This document shows, piece after piece, positions 34,591 to 45,500 of a stretch of 64,000 bases of DNA. Each line of letters begins with the position of its first letter. Positions within the stretch are counted from its first letter, which is position 1. Source of the DNA: Triangularia verruculosa (Eukaryota; Ascomycota; Sordariomycetes; Sordariales; Podosporaceae); contig MU863906.1 of NCBI GenBank assembly GCA_033296885.1, positions 220,855 through 284,854 of the forward strand. The letters run 5' to 3'. The position numbers and the translations under genes were made by a program. The notes below the pieces were generated by a model. It made no database searches. It was not told the DNA's origin and was given only the letters and a program-made list of their open reading frames with translations.

Positions 34591-34802
34591 AAAGGAAGTC
34601 ATTGACGGCCATCTGGAGTGAGGGCGTTGACCATGGGGATGCCAACGAGGCCAACTATCTCTGGAACGCCGAGCGTCGTCGCATGATGATCATCGACTTC
34701 GACCGAGCCCGCCTCTTCCCACCTCCCAAGCCTCGAGCGGTTTCCAGGCTCTCAAAACCGAAGAGGAAGCGTGGTGACAGTTCCGAGGCAGACGCGCGAT
34801 AG
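34591..34802 (+). pseudogene. kinase-like gene, C-lobe fragment
   Basis: The plus strand resumes with GVDHGDANEANYLWN and, after AERRRMM, IIDFDRARLF: the HxDxxxxN catalytic loop (with HGD) and the DFG-equivalent DFD of a protein-kinase-like fold. A basic tail (SKPKRKRGDSSEADAR) ends at the TAG at 34800-34802. Together with the preceding inverted N-lobe it makes up the kinase-like domain of the same broken gene. Residues essential for phosphotransfer look intact here even though the gene as a whole is not. Confidence 0.65.
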
Positions 34803-34829
34803 CATTTAGTCCTTGGGGCCCTAGAAATA

Positions 34830-35084
34830 CACTCCAACCCTGGTTTAATTGTTAGCGCGAGACCTGAACAGGGATCATATACCCACTTTTGCCAGTATAC
34901 AGCTTTTGCCCTGGGAACGCTACAACGCTGCACTCAAATAGAGGATATAAAAAGAATAATTATCCTGAAAGGTATATACTCCTTTTTTCCTAGAAAAAAT
35001 AGGTGGTTGTTGAGTTGGAATAGCTTCTTTTATGTAGAGTAGATCTCGAAGTTCCGCGCTAACAATTAAACCAGGGTTGGAGTG
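34830..35084. mobile_element. 255-bp MITE with perfect 30-bp TIRs and TA target duplication
   Basis: 34830-34859 and 35055-35084 are perfect 30-base inverted copies (outer end CACTCCAACCCTGGTTTAAT). Each is flanked by TA (34828-34829; 35085-35086), the target-site duplication of Tc1/mariner/pogo-type transposons. The interior is AT-rich and non-coding, so it is a non-autonomous miniature element. It is nested inside the larger inverted-repeat block, just after the kinase-like gene, and shows no mismatch between its arms, which suggests it is younger than the surrounding decay. Confidence 0.85.
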
Positions 35085-35088
35085 TAGA

Positions 35089-35199
35089 CCGTTCGAGACA
35101 CTGAATTTGTACTTAACGAAGATTGCCGGGCGCGAGGCGAGGTACGTTTTTGAGCGGATGGACAGCGAGGGCAACCCCATCACATGGTGGAGAATCTGA
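35089..35199 (+). pseudogene. C-terminal coding fragment of an unknown protein
   Basis: 37 codons ending in TGA with good protein character (PFETLNLYLTKIAGREARYV, then FERMDSEGNPITWWRI). It begins five bases after the MITE and has no start of its own. It could be the end of another dispersed fungal gene cut off by the rearrangements; I cannot name the family. Confidence 0.35.
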
Positions 35200-35232
35200 T
35201 AGATTAGCCTACCCCTTTTAAAACTGAACAGT

Positions 35233-35580
35233 AATTTTAACTATCTTTTAAAGCCTTTCAACTATCCTTTAAAGCTTTTTAATTATCTCTTAACCTTCCA
35301 ACTATCTTTTAAGGCCCTTTAATTATCTTCTAAGGCCTTTCAACTATCTTTAAAGCCTTTTAACTATTTATTAAAACTTTTTAACTATCTTTAAAGCCTT
35401 TTAATTATCTTTTAAGGCCTTTTAACTATCTTTAAAGCTTTTTAACTATCTTTTAACGCCTTTCAACTATTTTTAAGGCCTTTTAATTATCTTTAAAGCC
35501 TTTCAACTATCTTTTAAAGCCTTTCAACTATCTTTTAAAGCCTTTCAACTATCTTTTAAAGCCTTTTAACTGTCTTTCAA
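35233..35580. repeat. minisatellite, ~20-base AT-rich unit
   Basis: About 16 imperfect tandem copies of a unit close to TTTCAACTATCTTTTAAAGC, with copies varying between 18 and 22 bases. The variation is largely C/T and small T/A-run length changes. The array fills the space between the kinase-like and HNH-like genes, where their 3' ends converge. Confidence 0.85.
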
Positions 35581-35642
35581 CATTACTAGTTACTCCGCGT
35601 CGCTCCGAAGTAAGGTCATCAAAGTTTCTAAACGGTGTGGCC

Positions 35643-36961
35643 CTACCCTTTGATCACCAAGGCGGCGTTCACTATAGCACCGAGCTGCGTTGACCCATCC
35701 GCCCGCACTTCCCCAGCTTCCATGTCCCTTAGGATAACACTGATATAGTTGCCGGCGCCTGAAAGGTGAAGTATGTGGCCGATGGCAGAGTGAAGTTCGA
35801 GAAGTCGTTTCGCGGGGGGGTCGATAGTTTCGTGCGAGAAGAGCGTCCTGTTAATAGGTAATTTAAAGTACCTTCTTACAGCGGGTTTAAAAGCTGAGAT
35901 TTCATAGGTATTCGGGGTTCCAATAACAGGTTTGAAGAAGATCTTAAATTTCCCGAACAATCCATGCATGTTGCAGGAAAGAGTGATAGCGGTGTATGGC
36001 CGGTCAATATCGGTGCCTTCGATAAGATGTATTACACCGGAGTCGAACATATTGAGAAAGGCAATGGCAGCCTTCTTGGACTCGGACTTTTTATGTTAGT
36101 GGGAACTATGTGGAAATAAAAAAAAGGCTACAAACCAATTGGTTATTCTCCGTCTTCGTCAGACTAAACGGGAGAATATGCGCCACCTCCAGACAGTGAT
36201 ACTCGTCTTTGTCATCTTGTTCCTCTCCCTCGTCATCTTGTTCCTCTCCCTCGTCATCTTGTTCCTCTCCCTCGTCATCTTGTCCATGCTCTAGCAAGAG
36301 GTCCAGATCGAGGGCTCGCGTGACAACGCACTGTGGCGGTCGCGGGTAAGACAGGTGCCCTGTAAGGCCGCTAAACGCTGAGGAGTGCTCATAAGATCCA
36401 GCATGCGCTGCTGCTCCTCCTCAGTTTGGCCTTGCTGAACTGCAGAATGGTAGGTAGGTGTTGGCTGGGGTGTTTTGTCCGTGGCAGCCAGTACTGTTAA
36501 AACTAGCCGTTAATAAAAAAAGAAAGCGGGAGGGTTGAAAGATTGCAAATATATGGTAACATACATGGAAGGAAAAAGTGATAAATTAGGGAATCAGCAA
36601 AACCGAAGAACAGCCCGCGAACACTAGCGTCCTCCCCGTCGTTGTCGTCGAGCATTTCGAGGGCGAGGGATCGAAAAAAAACTCCGAGAAACTTGTCCTG
36701 CGACTCTGACGAGCGAGCATATTCGAATGTAAGGCGAATGAGAGCTGGACGATTGTACCTGTCGCGGCGTGGAGAAGAATGCTGTTTGGCCTCTTCGTAG
36801 AACGCGACGATGCGGCGGAACTTTCTAATGGCCTGGGAGCGTTGCTGATCATTTTCGAAAATGGGCCTGGCTTCGCAAAAGTCGATGATACCCTCTAACC
36901 GAGAGAGTCTTTGGATAGTAGGACCTGTGATGATTTGGCCTGAAGTAGTGTTGATGGGCAC
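35643..36961 (-). pseudogene. HNH-endonuclease-like gene (HNH_2 type), frameshifted
   Basis: Three exons on the minus strand: about 36961-36565, 36493-36136 and 36086-35643. The N-terminal part (GPTIQRLSRLEGIIDFCEA; SSPRRDRYNRPALIRLTFEY) and the C-terminal part (FDSGVIHLIEGTDIDRPYTA; HILHLSGAG; GEVRADGSTQLG) match a dispersed ascomycete family whose centre is an HNH-type nuclease. The HNH core is visible as CLEVAHILPFSLT. A net one-base loss near 36330 puts the part before the HNH core out of frame right after TCLTRDRH, where the family has a Cys. The first codon at 36961 is GTG, not ATG, so the start is lost or lies in an upstream exon inside the right inverted repeat. A tandem DDEGEEQ repeat is inserted ahead of the HNH core. 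Confidence 0.7.
36211..36284. repeat. 21-base tandem repeat, three full copies and part of a fourth
   Basis: GTCATCTTGTTCCTCTCCCTC at 36211, 36232 and 36253 (identical), with a partial copy at 36274. On the minus strand each unit encodes DDEGEEQ in the HNH-like gene, so the repeat grew in coding sequence without shifting the frame. Confidence 0.95.
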
Positions 36962-37007
36962 TTTTGGTGATGCTATTTTGGTCGAGTGTATTGATTGGGT
37001 GGTGTGC

Positions 37008-37204
37008 TTGGTGAACGGGGATACTTTTATCTCTGTTCATATTAAATAAGGGCATGATTAATATAGTATACGTTATTTAAGTTTATAGGTGAAAATAGCA
37101 CTAAAAGCGCCTATCTTATACTCGATTACGAGCACTTGCAATTGTTGAGCTTTTCCTGTGTTTTCTGTGGTGCGAGGCGGCCACTAGCTAACTCAAAAAA
37201 GGCC
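37008..37204 (-). repeat. right terminal inverted repeat
   Basis: Inverted partner of 32275-32469. It carries more A/T at the variable sites than the left copy at most positions, but both copies have changes. On the minus strand its inner part contains the shared ATG plus NRDKSIPVHQ codons, here open for 68 codons in a frame different from the HNH-like exon. Confidence 0.9.
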
Positions 37205-38295
37205 ACTTCAGCCCGGTTCAGTCATCAAACGGCTGGCAGGTTCTCTGAGGCAAAGGACTACAGAAACACCATACCCCATTGACCGAATCAGACAAACGTG
37301 CTCCCAGATAATGTTCACTTTTATTCTGTCTCTTTGAGAACTCCTTCTCCAACACCCTCGGCACAATGACACGGAACGATCACATCACATTCATCAGACA
37401 CACACACATACATAGACCCTTACTCTCTATTAGCTAATGATCTTGTTCAGACAATAACGCCCTATCTGGTCCCTGACTGTCGCCGCCCAAAATAAAAATT
37501 AAGAGCCGAAGAATAGAGAGGACAATTAAATACAATCTCGAGTGCCGTGCGAATGTTTGACAAGTCGGAAAGATTGATATTTTTCTTTGGTTGACCAATG
37601 GCCGCCGCCAACCCCGTCCCAGACTGGCCACATCACACCCGAAAACCCTGCATCCACACCACTGAGAAGAAACGACCGAGGGGTATTTTGGTGATTCTGT
37701 GATGCCATTTTTGTCTTGTCATCGAGCCGAAGTGGCTTCCGAAAAGTCCCAACCACCCAGGAAAAACAACCTTTGAACGCCGTCCCGAGAGCCGGTTGAT
37801 GAGATGAAAAAAGAAAAAAAGACGATTATCCCGCCCCCCGCCCCATTCCTTGTTGTTGAGTGAGTAGTAGTCCGCAGAGATGGCCGAGCCATTTGCAAAC
37901 ATGAAAAGAAAAAAAGGGCCAGATAATGTTCCTTCCCCCCTCCCTCCCATACTTTAAACCCCCAACCAAATCATAAGCAAAGTCTACCGCAAGTTACATG
38001 ACCAAAACGTATCAATGTCATAGCAAATGCCACGATAATCATCTCGTGAGCCGAGCGCCCTCGTTTCATAACCTCCCGTAAGAAAAATCCCTTCCGATGC
38101 CGAACCTCCTCGACCTGGCACCTTGGACGAGATAATCATCATGTTGCTGCTGCTAAAGCTGGTATCAAAACTTTTCCCGACCCCTTGCGCGAGATCGACC
38201 GAGAAGAACCGAAAAGGAAACAGATAAGAAAGCGCATCCCCATGAGAAAAAAGTCGGGCTTGCTGTGCGAATCAGTCGTATTCGTGTCGCCGCAT
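37205..38295. other. intergenic region and PAB1 3' UTR
   Basis: Between the inverted-repeat block and the PAB1 stop. The part near 38000-38295 is presumably the PAB1 3' UTR. No gene recognised; short open frames lack protein character. Confidence 0.45.
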
Positions 38296-40621
38296 TTAAG
38301 CCTTCTCCTCGGCCTTCTCCTCGGCCTTGGGCTCCTCACCCTTGGCCTCGCCAGGGGGCTGAGTCTTGAGGTACTCGTCGTAGACGTTCATGGCCTCACT
38401 GACCTTGGCGTTGAGAGCAGCATCATCCTCGATACTAGAAATGACAAGTTAGCATGGTGTTCTTCAGATACGCAACAAGGCTCAAAAAGACCTACAGGTT
38501 GATGAGCTCCTGGTTCTCCATCTCCAAGAGCATACCGGTGATCTTGCCAGCAAGCTCAGGCTGGATGGCCTGGATCTTGGGGAAGAGGCTCTCGCCTAGG
38601 ATCTGCTTCTGCTGGGCAGGGTTGGCGGCAGCGGCCAGCTGGGTCTGGAGAACAGCGCCAATGTTCACATCGACGGGGCCAGCAGGAGGGGCACCACCAC
38701 GGCCACCAGCGAAACCACCGCGGTTGCCACCGGAACCACGACCCATGCCGTTCTGAGGTCTGCCGTTAGGGGGGAAACCGGCGACGGGACCGCCAGGGAT
38801 CTGAGGAGGCATGCCCTGAACGCCACGAGGGCCAGGACCGCCGCGGCCACCCTGGATAGCGGCAGCCTGGATCTGCTGCATGGCAGCCAAGAACTGAGGG
38901 TTGTTAGGCTGAGCAAAGTTGGGCGGGAAAGCACCGATGGGGTAGATGGGCATCTGCTGAGGAGGCATGCCACCGCGGCCACCCTGCTGACCGGCATAGG
39001 GAGGGTACTGGCCGGGACGACCACCCTGAGCGGGAATGCCCATGGCACCCTGGGGGAAGGGCATGCCACGGCCGCCAGCGGGAGGCATGAAGCCGGGCTG
39101 CTGGCCAGGAGCATAGTAGACCGGCTGTTGCATAAACTGCTGAGGAATACCAGCCTGAGCGGCAGCCTGCTGCATGCGGAGCTGGTTGCGGGCCTGGATG
39201 CTGGCCTCGAGCTGGCTCTTGCGGACGTCCTTGCGCTGGGCGAGGGCAACGTAGAGAGGCTTGTTGTCGATCATGCGCTGGTTCATCTCGGTGACGGCCT
39301 TGGTGGCGTCGTCGGGGTTGCTGAAGCAGACGAAACCGAAGCCCTTGCTCTTGCCGAGCTTGCGCTCCTTCTTCTCAGACTTCTTCTCTGCGGACTCGCC
39401 CTCCTCCTTGGTCTCCTCCTCCTTCTTGTTCTCCTTGTCCTTTTCATCCTCAGCGGCGGACTCAATCACGCTGTCGCGCATGACCTTGGCCGAGGTGATG
39501 GGACCGTACTCGGAGAACATCTGGCGGAGCTTGTCATCGTCGACATCGTCACCGAGGTTCTTGATGTACAGGTTGACGCCTTGGTACTTGTTAGCCTTCT
39601 CGAGACGAGCGGCCTCGTAAGACTTGCGAAGCTCCTCCTCGCGCTCGTGCTTCTTCTGGGCACGGCCAACATAGAGCTCCTGACCACGGAAATCGTTGCC
39701 GTTGAGCTCGTCAACAGCCTTGGAAGCAGCCTCATGAGTAGTGAAGTTGACAAAGCCGAAGCCACGGCTCTTGCCCTCGGGGTCACGGGCAAGGGAGGAA
39801 GAGGTAACGTCACCATAGCGGGCAAAGAGCTCACGGAACTCGTCGTCAGTAACTTCGGTGGGGATGTTCTTGACGTAGACGTTGGTGAAGTTGGCCTTCA
39901 TCTCCTCGAACTTGCTCTGGCGATCCTTCTTGGGAATGTGGTAGCCGACATAAACCTTCTTCTCGTTGAGAAGCATGCCGTTGACGTGCTTGATAGCATT
40001 GGCGGCAGCCTCGTCGGTCTCGTAGTGTACGAAACCGTAACCCTTGGAGTTGCCGTTCTCATCCTGAGCAACCTTGCAGCTCAGAATGTTACCGAAAGCA
40101 GCAAAGGTGTCGTGGAGCGCCTTGTTGTCGATGGCGACATCAAGGTTCTTAATAAAGACGTTGCCCTGGCCAGTCTTGCGCAGAGCAGGGTCACGCTGAG
40201 ACCACATGATGCGGCAGGGGCGACCCTTGATGAGAGTGTAGTTGAGGTCCTCGAGGGCCTTCTCGCCGTCGGCGGTGGCGTTGTAGTTGACGTAGGCATA
40301 GCCCAGGGAGCGACGGGTGACGGCGTCACGGCAGACACGAATCGAGGCAACGGAGCCGATCTGGGAGAAGAGCTCGAAGAGCATGGCCTCGGTCACAGAC
40401 GGGTCCAGCTCGCCGACGTAGAGGGAGGCCGAGGACTGGGGGTGAGGAGCGGCCGAGTTGGGAGTAGGACCGGCGCCCTCCTGGTCCTCGTTCTGGAACT
40501 GGCCAGCAGCCACGGTGGTATCGATGGCGGGGGCATTGCGGTTCTCACCGCCGTTGAGGCTAGTGTTGCCGAGATCAGCGGCAAGCTGGTCGACAGCGCC
40601 AGGGGCAACGGGAGCAGCCAT
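38296..40621 (-). CDS. PAB1: polyadenylate-binding protein
   Basis: Two exons, 40621-38496 and 38434-38296 (intron 61 nt), give 754 aa. It binds mRNA poly(A) tails and links them to translation and deadenylation, in cytoplasm and nucleus. Four RRMs are clear, each with RNP1/RNP2: LYVGELD/LGYAYVNY, VFIKNLD/KGYGFVHY, VYVKNIP/RGFGFVNF and LYIKNLG/KGFGFVCF. RRM4 carries the long acidic/basic insertion (EEETKEEGESAEKK) typical of filamentous fungi. A Pro/Gly/Met/Gln-rich linker with GGRGG repeats precedes the C-terminal MLLE (PABC) domain (LFPKIQAIQPELAGKITGMLLEMENQELINLIEDD, split by the intron), followed by an acidic AEEKAEEKA tail. Start choice: MAAPVAPG at 40621; an ATG at 40654 lies before a likely acceptor (CTAG) of a 276-nt leader intron with donor GTACGT at 40911. 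An A-rich stretch on the minus strand at about 41098-41135 could lie in the leader. Confidence 0.97.
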
Positions 40622-42552
40622 TATGATAGCTGGATCTAGAAGTTGAACAGGCATGGTCAGTGGTCTGGGTTTCCAAGCTTGTGGTTTCTAGCTGGAGTGT
40701 TTGGTCGGGGAGCGTTGCGGTGGTCAAGGCGATGGCGGTAGGCTAGCAAAAAGAGGGTGTTCGATGATGACTCTCTTGCCATGGCTAGCGCAGCTGCTCT
40801 GAGAGGAAAAAGCCACGACTTGCAACAAACTCTACCTCGACCAAAAAGAGTGAAAGGCAAAATCGGGTACAAAGTCGGGCAGTCGCGTGCTGTTTGGAAG
40901 TTAAAACGTACCGGATGCTGGGAATGAAGTGTTCCTGCAAATAAGTTACCGTACGCGAGTGTAGCGACGGTAGACAAAGAAGATTCCTTTCCTGCGGGGT
41001 GGACGAGGAGTCGCGAGAGAATCGGACGTCGTCGGGTGGTGGGCTTGGGAAGAGGATGGTTTTGCTTTGGGTCGTGGGGTGGTGGGATGTCGTAGGCTCT
41101 GCTTTTATTGTTTTCAAATTTTTTTGGGTTGCTGTTTTATGGGAGGTTCAGAAGAGAAGTAGACAAGAACATACGTGGTATCGTACTGGTCTCGCTCCTT
41201 TCTGGTGTGGTTGTGGAAAGAATCCAGAGATAAAGGTTTTTGATCGAGTGATGAAGAAAGGGAAAAGAGGGCTTCGATGGCTCCTGCGGAGACAGATTTT
41301 TTCTGCCAATTCGGGGTCATGGTTTCTGCCCACCCACAAACCGCAAATATCGCCCTAACCGAATGTCACCCCGCTTTTTACAGGCCACACACCTTGATTC
41401 ACATTCACCTGCCATTCACCTTCACCTGTCACTTTCACCTGCCAGCAGTCCTCCCACCACAAAGACAGATAGTGGACAGCCTGTCAACAATGCTACCAAC
41501 ACAATAGACTGATCAAACTGTCACAATGATTTAAGACTCAATATCATGGCCAAATGTCTATGCACTTGCTGAATGCGGTCTCAGAAGATGGCTTGCCATA
41601 CATAAGATGTCATCTGTCTACCAACCTAAGTATCACTATATCGGGTCGCTGCACACCGCCGCTAGCGCAATCTTCAAACCTCAAAGTCAAACTTCAAACT
41701 TCGCCTGCAGACGTGGCGGGGCTTGTCGCCTTATCGTTATCAGTGGGGCTCTTCTTCGCCATTTCGTGGCCATCCCCCACCTTCCATCTCATGCTACCGA
41801 CTGCTGGTGACTGGTGACAGCTCGGAAGCATATGCAAGCCTGCGAAACTGATGCTGTGTCTGCAAAATTGAGCATAGTGGAAGCTTAGATAGATCCCAGG
41901 GTTTGCAGGGTCGTGGCTGCAGATGCACACTGCAGCGCTCCTACCCTAATTACCTATTGAAAGGCAGCATGGGTAATCTTAGGTCTAAGTGGAAGGAAGC
42001 AGCGACAGTGACAGTGGCAGTGACAGTGACATCAGCTCCAAAAGTGTCCGTGGACCTCTCTCCCTCGCTCCGACTTCACACAACACAGCGCCCAGATCGC
42101 GGGGCACAGCTTCACCCCACTGCATCTGGACCTTTTTCTGAATATTTCTCACCTGAAGAGGCTGAAATTCCGCTCCCCTTCGCTGGCTGATCCTGCAGCC
42201 CAAAAGCCAAGGTATTCCGGTGCATCTCGGCGCTCAAGTACCGCCCAGTGCTGCCTTACGGCATTCAGAGTGGGAACGTTCGAGAAGCTCTGGGGCGGCT
42301 TCCGCTCAACAGCTTCAGCTTTGCTTCAACTTTACACCTCTTTGCGCCTACCCGTACATCGAGGTTACAAAGCCATCATCTTAATCATCTAATCAATCAA
42401 ATTGCCTCATCGCTGCCAGTCTGCCAACAGACATCTCCACCACCGCCAACATTTGCCCTGTACCTATCCCACCATATCCCCATGCTTTAATGACCGATCG
42501 AGACAGCCATAGTATCTCCGACCTCGCACGTACTGGGGACGAACACTGAAAT
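40622..42552. other. divergent intergenic region, PAB1 and HECT ligase promoters
   Basis: The PAB1 side holds its leader, with a probable intron at 40636-40911. A run of TTCACCTG-like repeats lies at about 41402-41444. The HECT side has a pyrimidine-rich leader. No other gene is recognised in the ~1.9 kb. Confidence 0.45.
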
Positions 42553-45500
42553 ATGTTTTCCACCTTCACCGGCCAATCGACAGGCAAACGTCGTAATGTC
42601 AACCTCAGCGGGAATAGAGCCCACAACCCATGGGCCAGTCCGGCAACATTAGGCTCGTCCACCACCGTGCTGAAAGCGGCAGCCGAGCGTGACAAGAGAC
42701 AGAGGGAAAAAGACAGAATAAAAGCTGCCAAGCGCATCCAGAAAGTATGGAGAGGGAGTCAAACACGACAGAAAATCCGAGCCCAAGATCGCGCTGCTCT
42801 TGACGGCTTGTACCAACACAGCCAGTCCGACCCCGAAACTAGATCTGCCAAAGCGCTCCCCCTACTTCTGCGGTCCTTCCAAACTAAGAATCGCGATGAC
42901 CTTCGACGGATAGTCCTCTTATGTCGAGATCTCTGCGATTCGGGGTTCCGCCTCTTCCGATTTGATGACACAACGGGACATCAGCTTGACAGACTTATGC
43001 GGGTTCTCGTCGAGGCTCTGGAAGAACAGGCAAATCTGGACCAGGACATTCATACTGTGCTTACAGTATTAATTCAGGTGTTGGACTTTCGGCCACAAGC
43101 CATCGAGCCTGTGCTGGGTCAGTATTATAAGGTGATGGCCAAGTACTGCAGCCTTGCTCTAAACTTGCAGCCGCCGTTCACATTGCTCAGCCACACCGTC
43201 ACAAAACCGCTATCTCGTGGCAATCTACCAGGTAAGAAGCTACTGTCAATATTTGAGACTCTTGTAGGTTTGACTAACCAAAGCTAGACGCTTTCGTTCA
43301 CAAGGCTTATCATGCATTTGCTTCCAGCTTCCTAGTAACGCCAGACCTAAACGTGTTCGAGAATAATCTCCCCGTTTTTGCTGCTGGTATCGACCTGGAT
43401 CGCCTCTCCGACACGCTCGCTGCCGCGAAGTTTGATTACATAGCGAAACCAAGACTGCTATGGCTCCTGGCGCATTTGATTGCGCTTCAGCAGACAAAAC
43501 AACAGCAAACACTACACGCAAGCTACCTCCGGGTTCTCTGCACCCTCTTATCCATGCTTTCGGATCATATCCAGTTCGGTGGACCGTTGGAACACAGTAC
43601 CGAATCGAGTCTCGATGCAACTAACAGTGCCGACGATGCGGAGGTGCAGTCGACTCTACCGGCCTACATCTCGGAGAAATTGGCTCTGTTGACGGAATCA
43701 AAGGCGATCACTGGGCTTCTCGAGAGCTCGGCGCCGTATTCCGTGGGCAGCGAAATCGCAATGAACTCTGAGCTAGGCGATGCTAGTGTGTTGGCTGGCT
43801 ATGTCTTGACGCTGATCTCATGCTTTCCGGACGCCGCTGATGAGGTTCGCATGCGGCTATTCTTCTCGAATATACCAACAAGGACGGGCAGACTACCAGC
43901 ACTCGAGTATTTGTGGCAAGTGATGAAGCGGACGGCCATCTTCAGGAACATTGCAGCTGGGTCCGAGGCAGCACTGGACATTTTCAAGTCGGTGCCGCAG
44001 TGGTCAAATAAAGAAGGGACAAATGACTCCTGGCATCAACAGTGGAGGACCATTTTGCTCTTCTTGGAGCTCTATGTGTTTGTTCTGAAGCTAACGGATG
44101 ATGCCGATTTCTTTCAGGGGTTGAAGGGGGATCAGCTTGGAACTAGGAAACCCGGGAATGATAACCTGCCAAGGGTGCGGTCGAGTGGGCTGGATCTGGA
44201 GAGCGTGAAGAGGTTGACGTTGTTTTTGAAGCACTTGGGGTTTGTGCTTTATTACAATATGCCTGAGCTGCTATCTTCGTTGAGTTCGTCGAGGCATCTT
44301 AAGGTTGCCAGTAGGCCGTCGGATTTTGTGGTGACGGCGGGATTGGACCTGGACAAGGTGAGAAAGATGGCAATGGCCGCGATGAGGGGGCTGTATGAGC
44401 GGGACTCGAGGAGACCGTTCCTGCCCAAGGATCACTGGTTGATGACGGACAAGTTTGATATGGCCGGGTTCAAGGAGGCGGTAGTGGTGGAGGCGGAGAG
44501 GCAGAGGGATCTTGGGGATGCAGAGCCGGAGGAGGAGGGGAGTAGAGAAAGTGCGGAGGAGGAGGATCAAGAGGTTCAGGATTGGCGGTACGGCACGAGC
44601 GCTACTGTCGCTACGCGTCGCCGCTATCTTCAACTGATGGCGAGGAGGAGGCATGCTGCGAAAGAACATCACCGCGCAACGGTGGGGCCCAAGCTGGAGG
44701 TACTGAAAAACATGCCGTTTGTGATTCCCTTTGATAAACGGGTCATAATCTTTCGGGAGTTCATCAATCTGGACAAGGTACGGAGAAGACATGGACATGC
44801 GGATCCGGACAGCTGGCGGATGTGGATGATGCAGTTTGATCCGACTCGGAACAACCTGGCAAAACATCAAGCTTTGATCAGGCGCGGGCGATTGTTTAAG
44901 GATGCGATGGACAGCCTGTGGCCTCTGAAGGACGGAATCAAGGAGCCGGTGCAGATTACGTTTGAGGATAAATGGGGAATGCAGGAGGCGGGGATTGATG
45001 GTGGAGGTGTGACGAAGGAGTTCCTCACGAGTGTGATCTCCGAGATGTTATCCCACACCAACCTTTTCGTCGCCAACAGCAAGAACGCATACTATCCAAA
45101 CCCTTTGATCCTCGAGCAGCGTCTGGCATACGCGAGGAGGCGCGGTCTCGACGAAACCGAGGTCCGCACTGAACTGCTGAGACAGTATGAGTTCGCTGGA
45201 CGCATGATTGGAAAGTGCCTGTACGAGGGAATCCTCATCAACGTTGTTTTTGCAGGGTTCTTTTTGCTCAAATGGGCGACGACGGACACGAAGCAGGTCA
45301 ATCTAAACGACATCAGGGAACTGGACGAGCACGTCTACAATGGCCTGCTGTTCATGAAGAACAATGAGGACCAGGTGGATGATCTGGGACTTAACTTTGC
45401 CGTGGATTTTAACATTGCAAGCCCAGGCGATAAGCAGCCACACATTATAACGGTTCCGCTGTGTCCTAATGGGCAGAACGTTCCGGTAACAAAGGAGAAC

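Larger units (their letters stand above)
32275..37204. mobile_element. 4.93-kb block bounded by ~195-bp inverted repeats (candidate mobile cassette)
   Basis: The two ends are inverted copies of each other over about 195 bases (32275-32469 and 37008-37204). By eye they differ by 15 substitutions, 14 of them transitions, and two one-base gaps. Inside are two convergent, decayed genes: a fungal kinase-like gene starting 108 bases inside the left repeat and an HNH-nuclease-like gene starting about 47 bases inside the right one. A MITE and a minisatellite lie between them. An 8-base match CAGTCATC occurs at 32264-32271 and 37219-37226; it could be a target duplication, but the right copy is 14 bases outside the repeat, so this is weak. 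No transposase is visible. It may be a non-autonomous DNA element, a passenger cassette, or two gene copies that share a duplicated 5' region. Confidence 0.6.

Noticed and set aside
36211..36284. The 21-base tandem repeat as a CRISPR-like array
   Set aside because: There are no spacers; the units are head to tail, encode DDEGEEQ, and the genome is eukaryotic.
32264..37226. CAGTCATC direct repeats as the target-site duplication of the 4.9-kb block
   Set aside because: The right copy is 14 bases outside the inverted repeat while the left is only 3 bases away; an 8-base match can arise by chance, so it is noted but not annotated.
39128..40639. 503-codon plus-strand frame inside PAB1
   Set aside because: It is a complement shadow of the highly codon-biased PAB1 exon, with only Leu/Val/Glu-rich composition and no motif.
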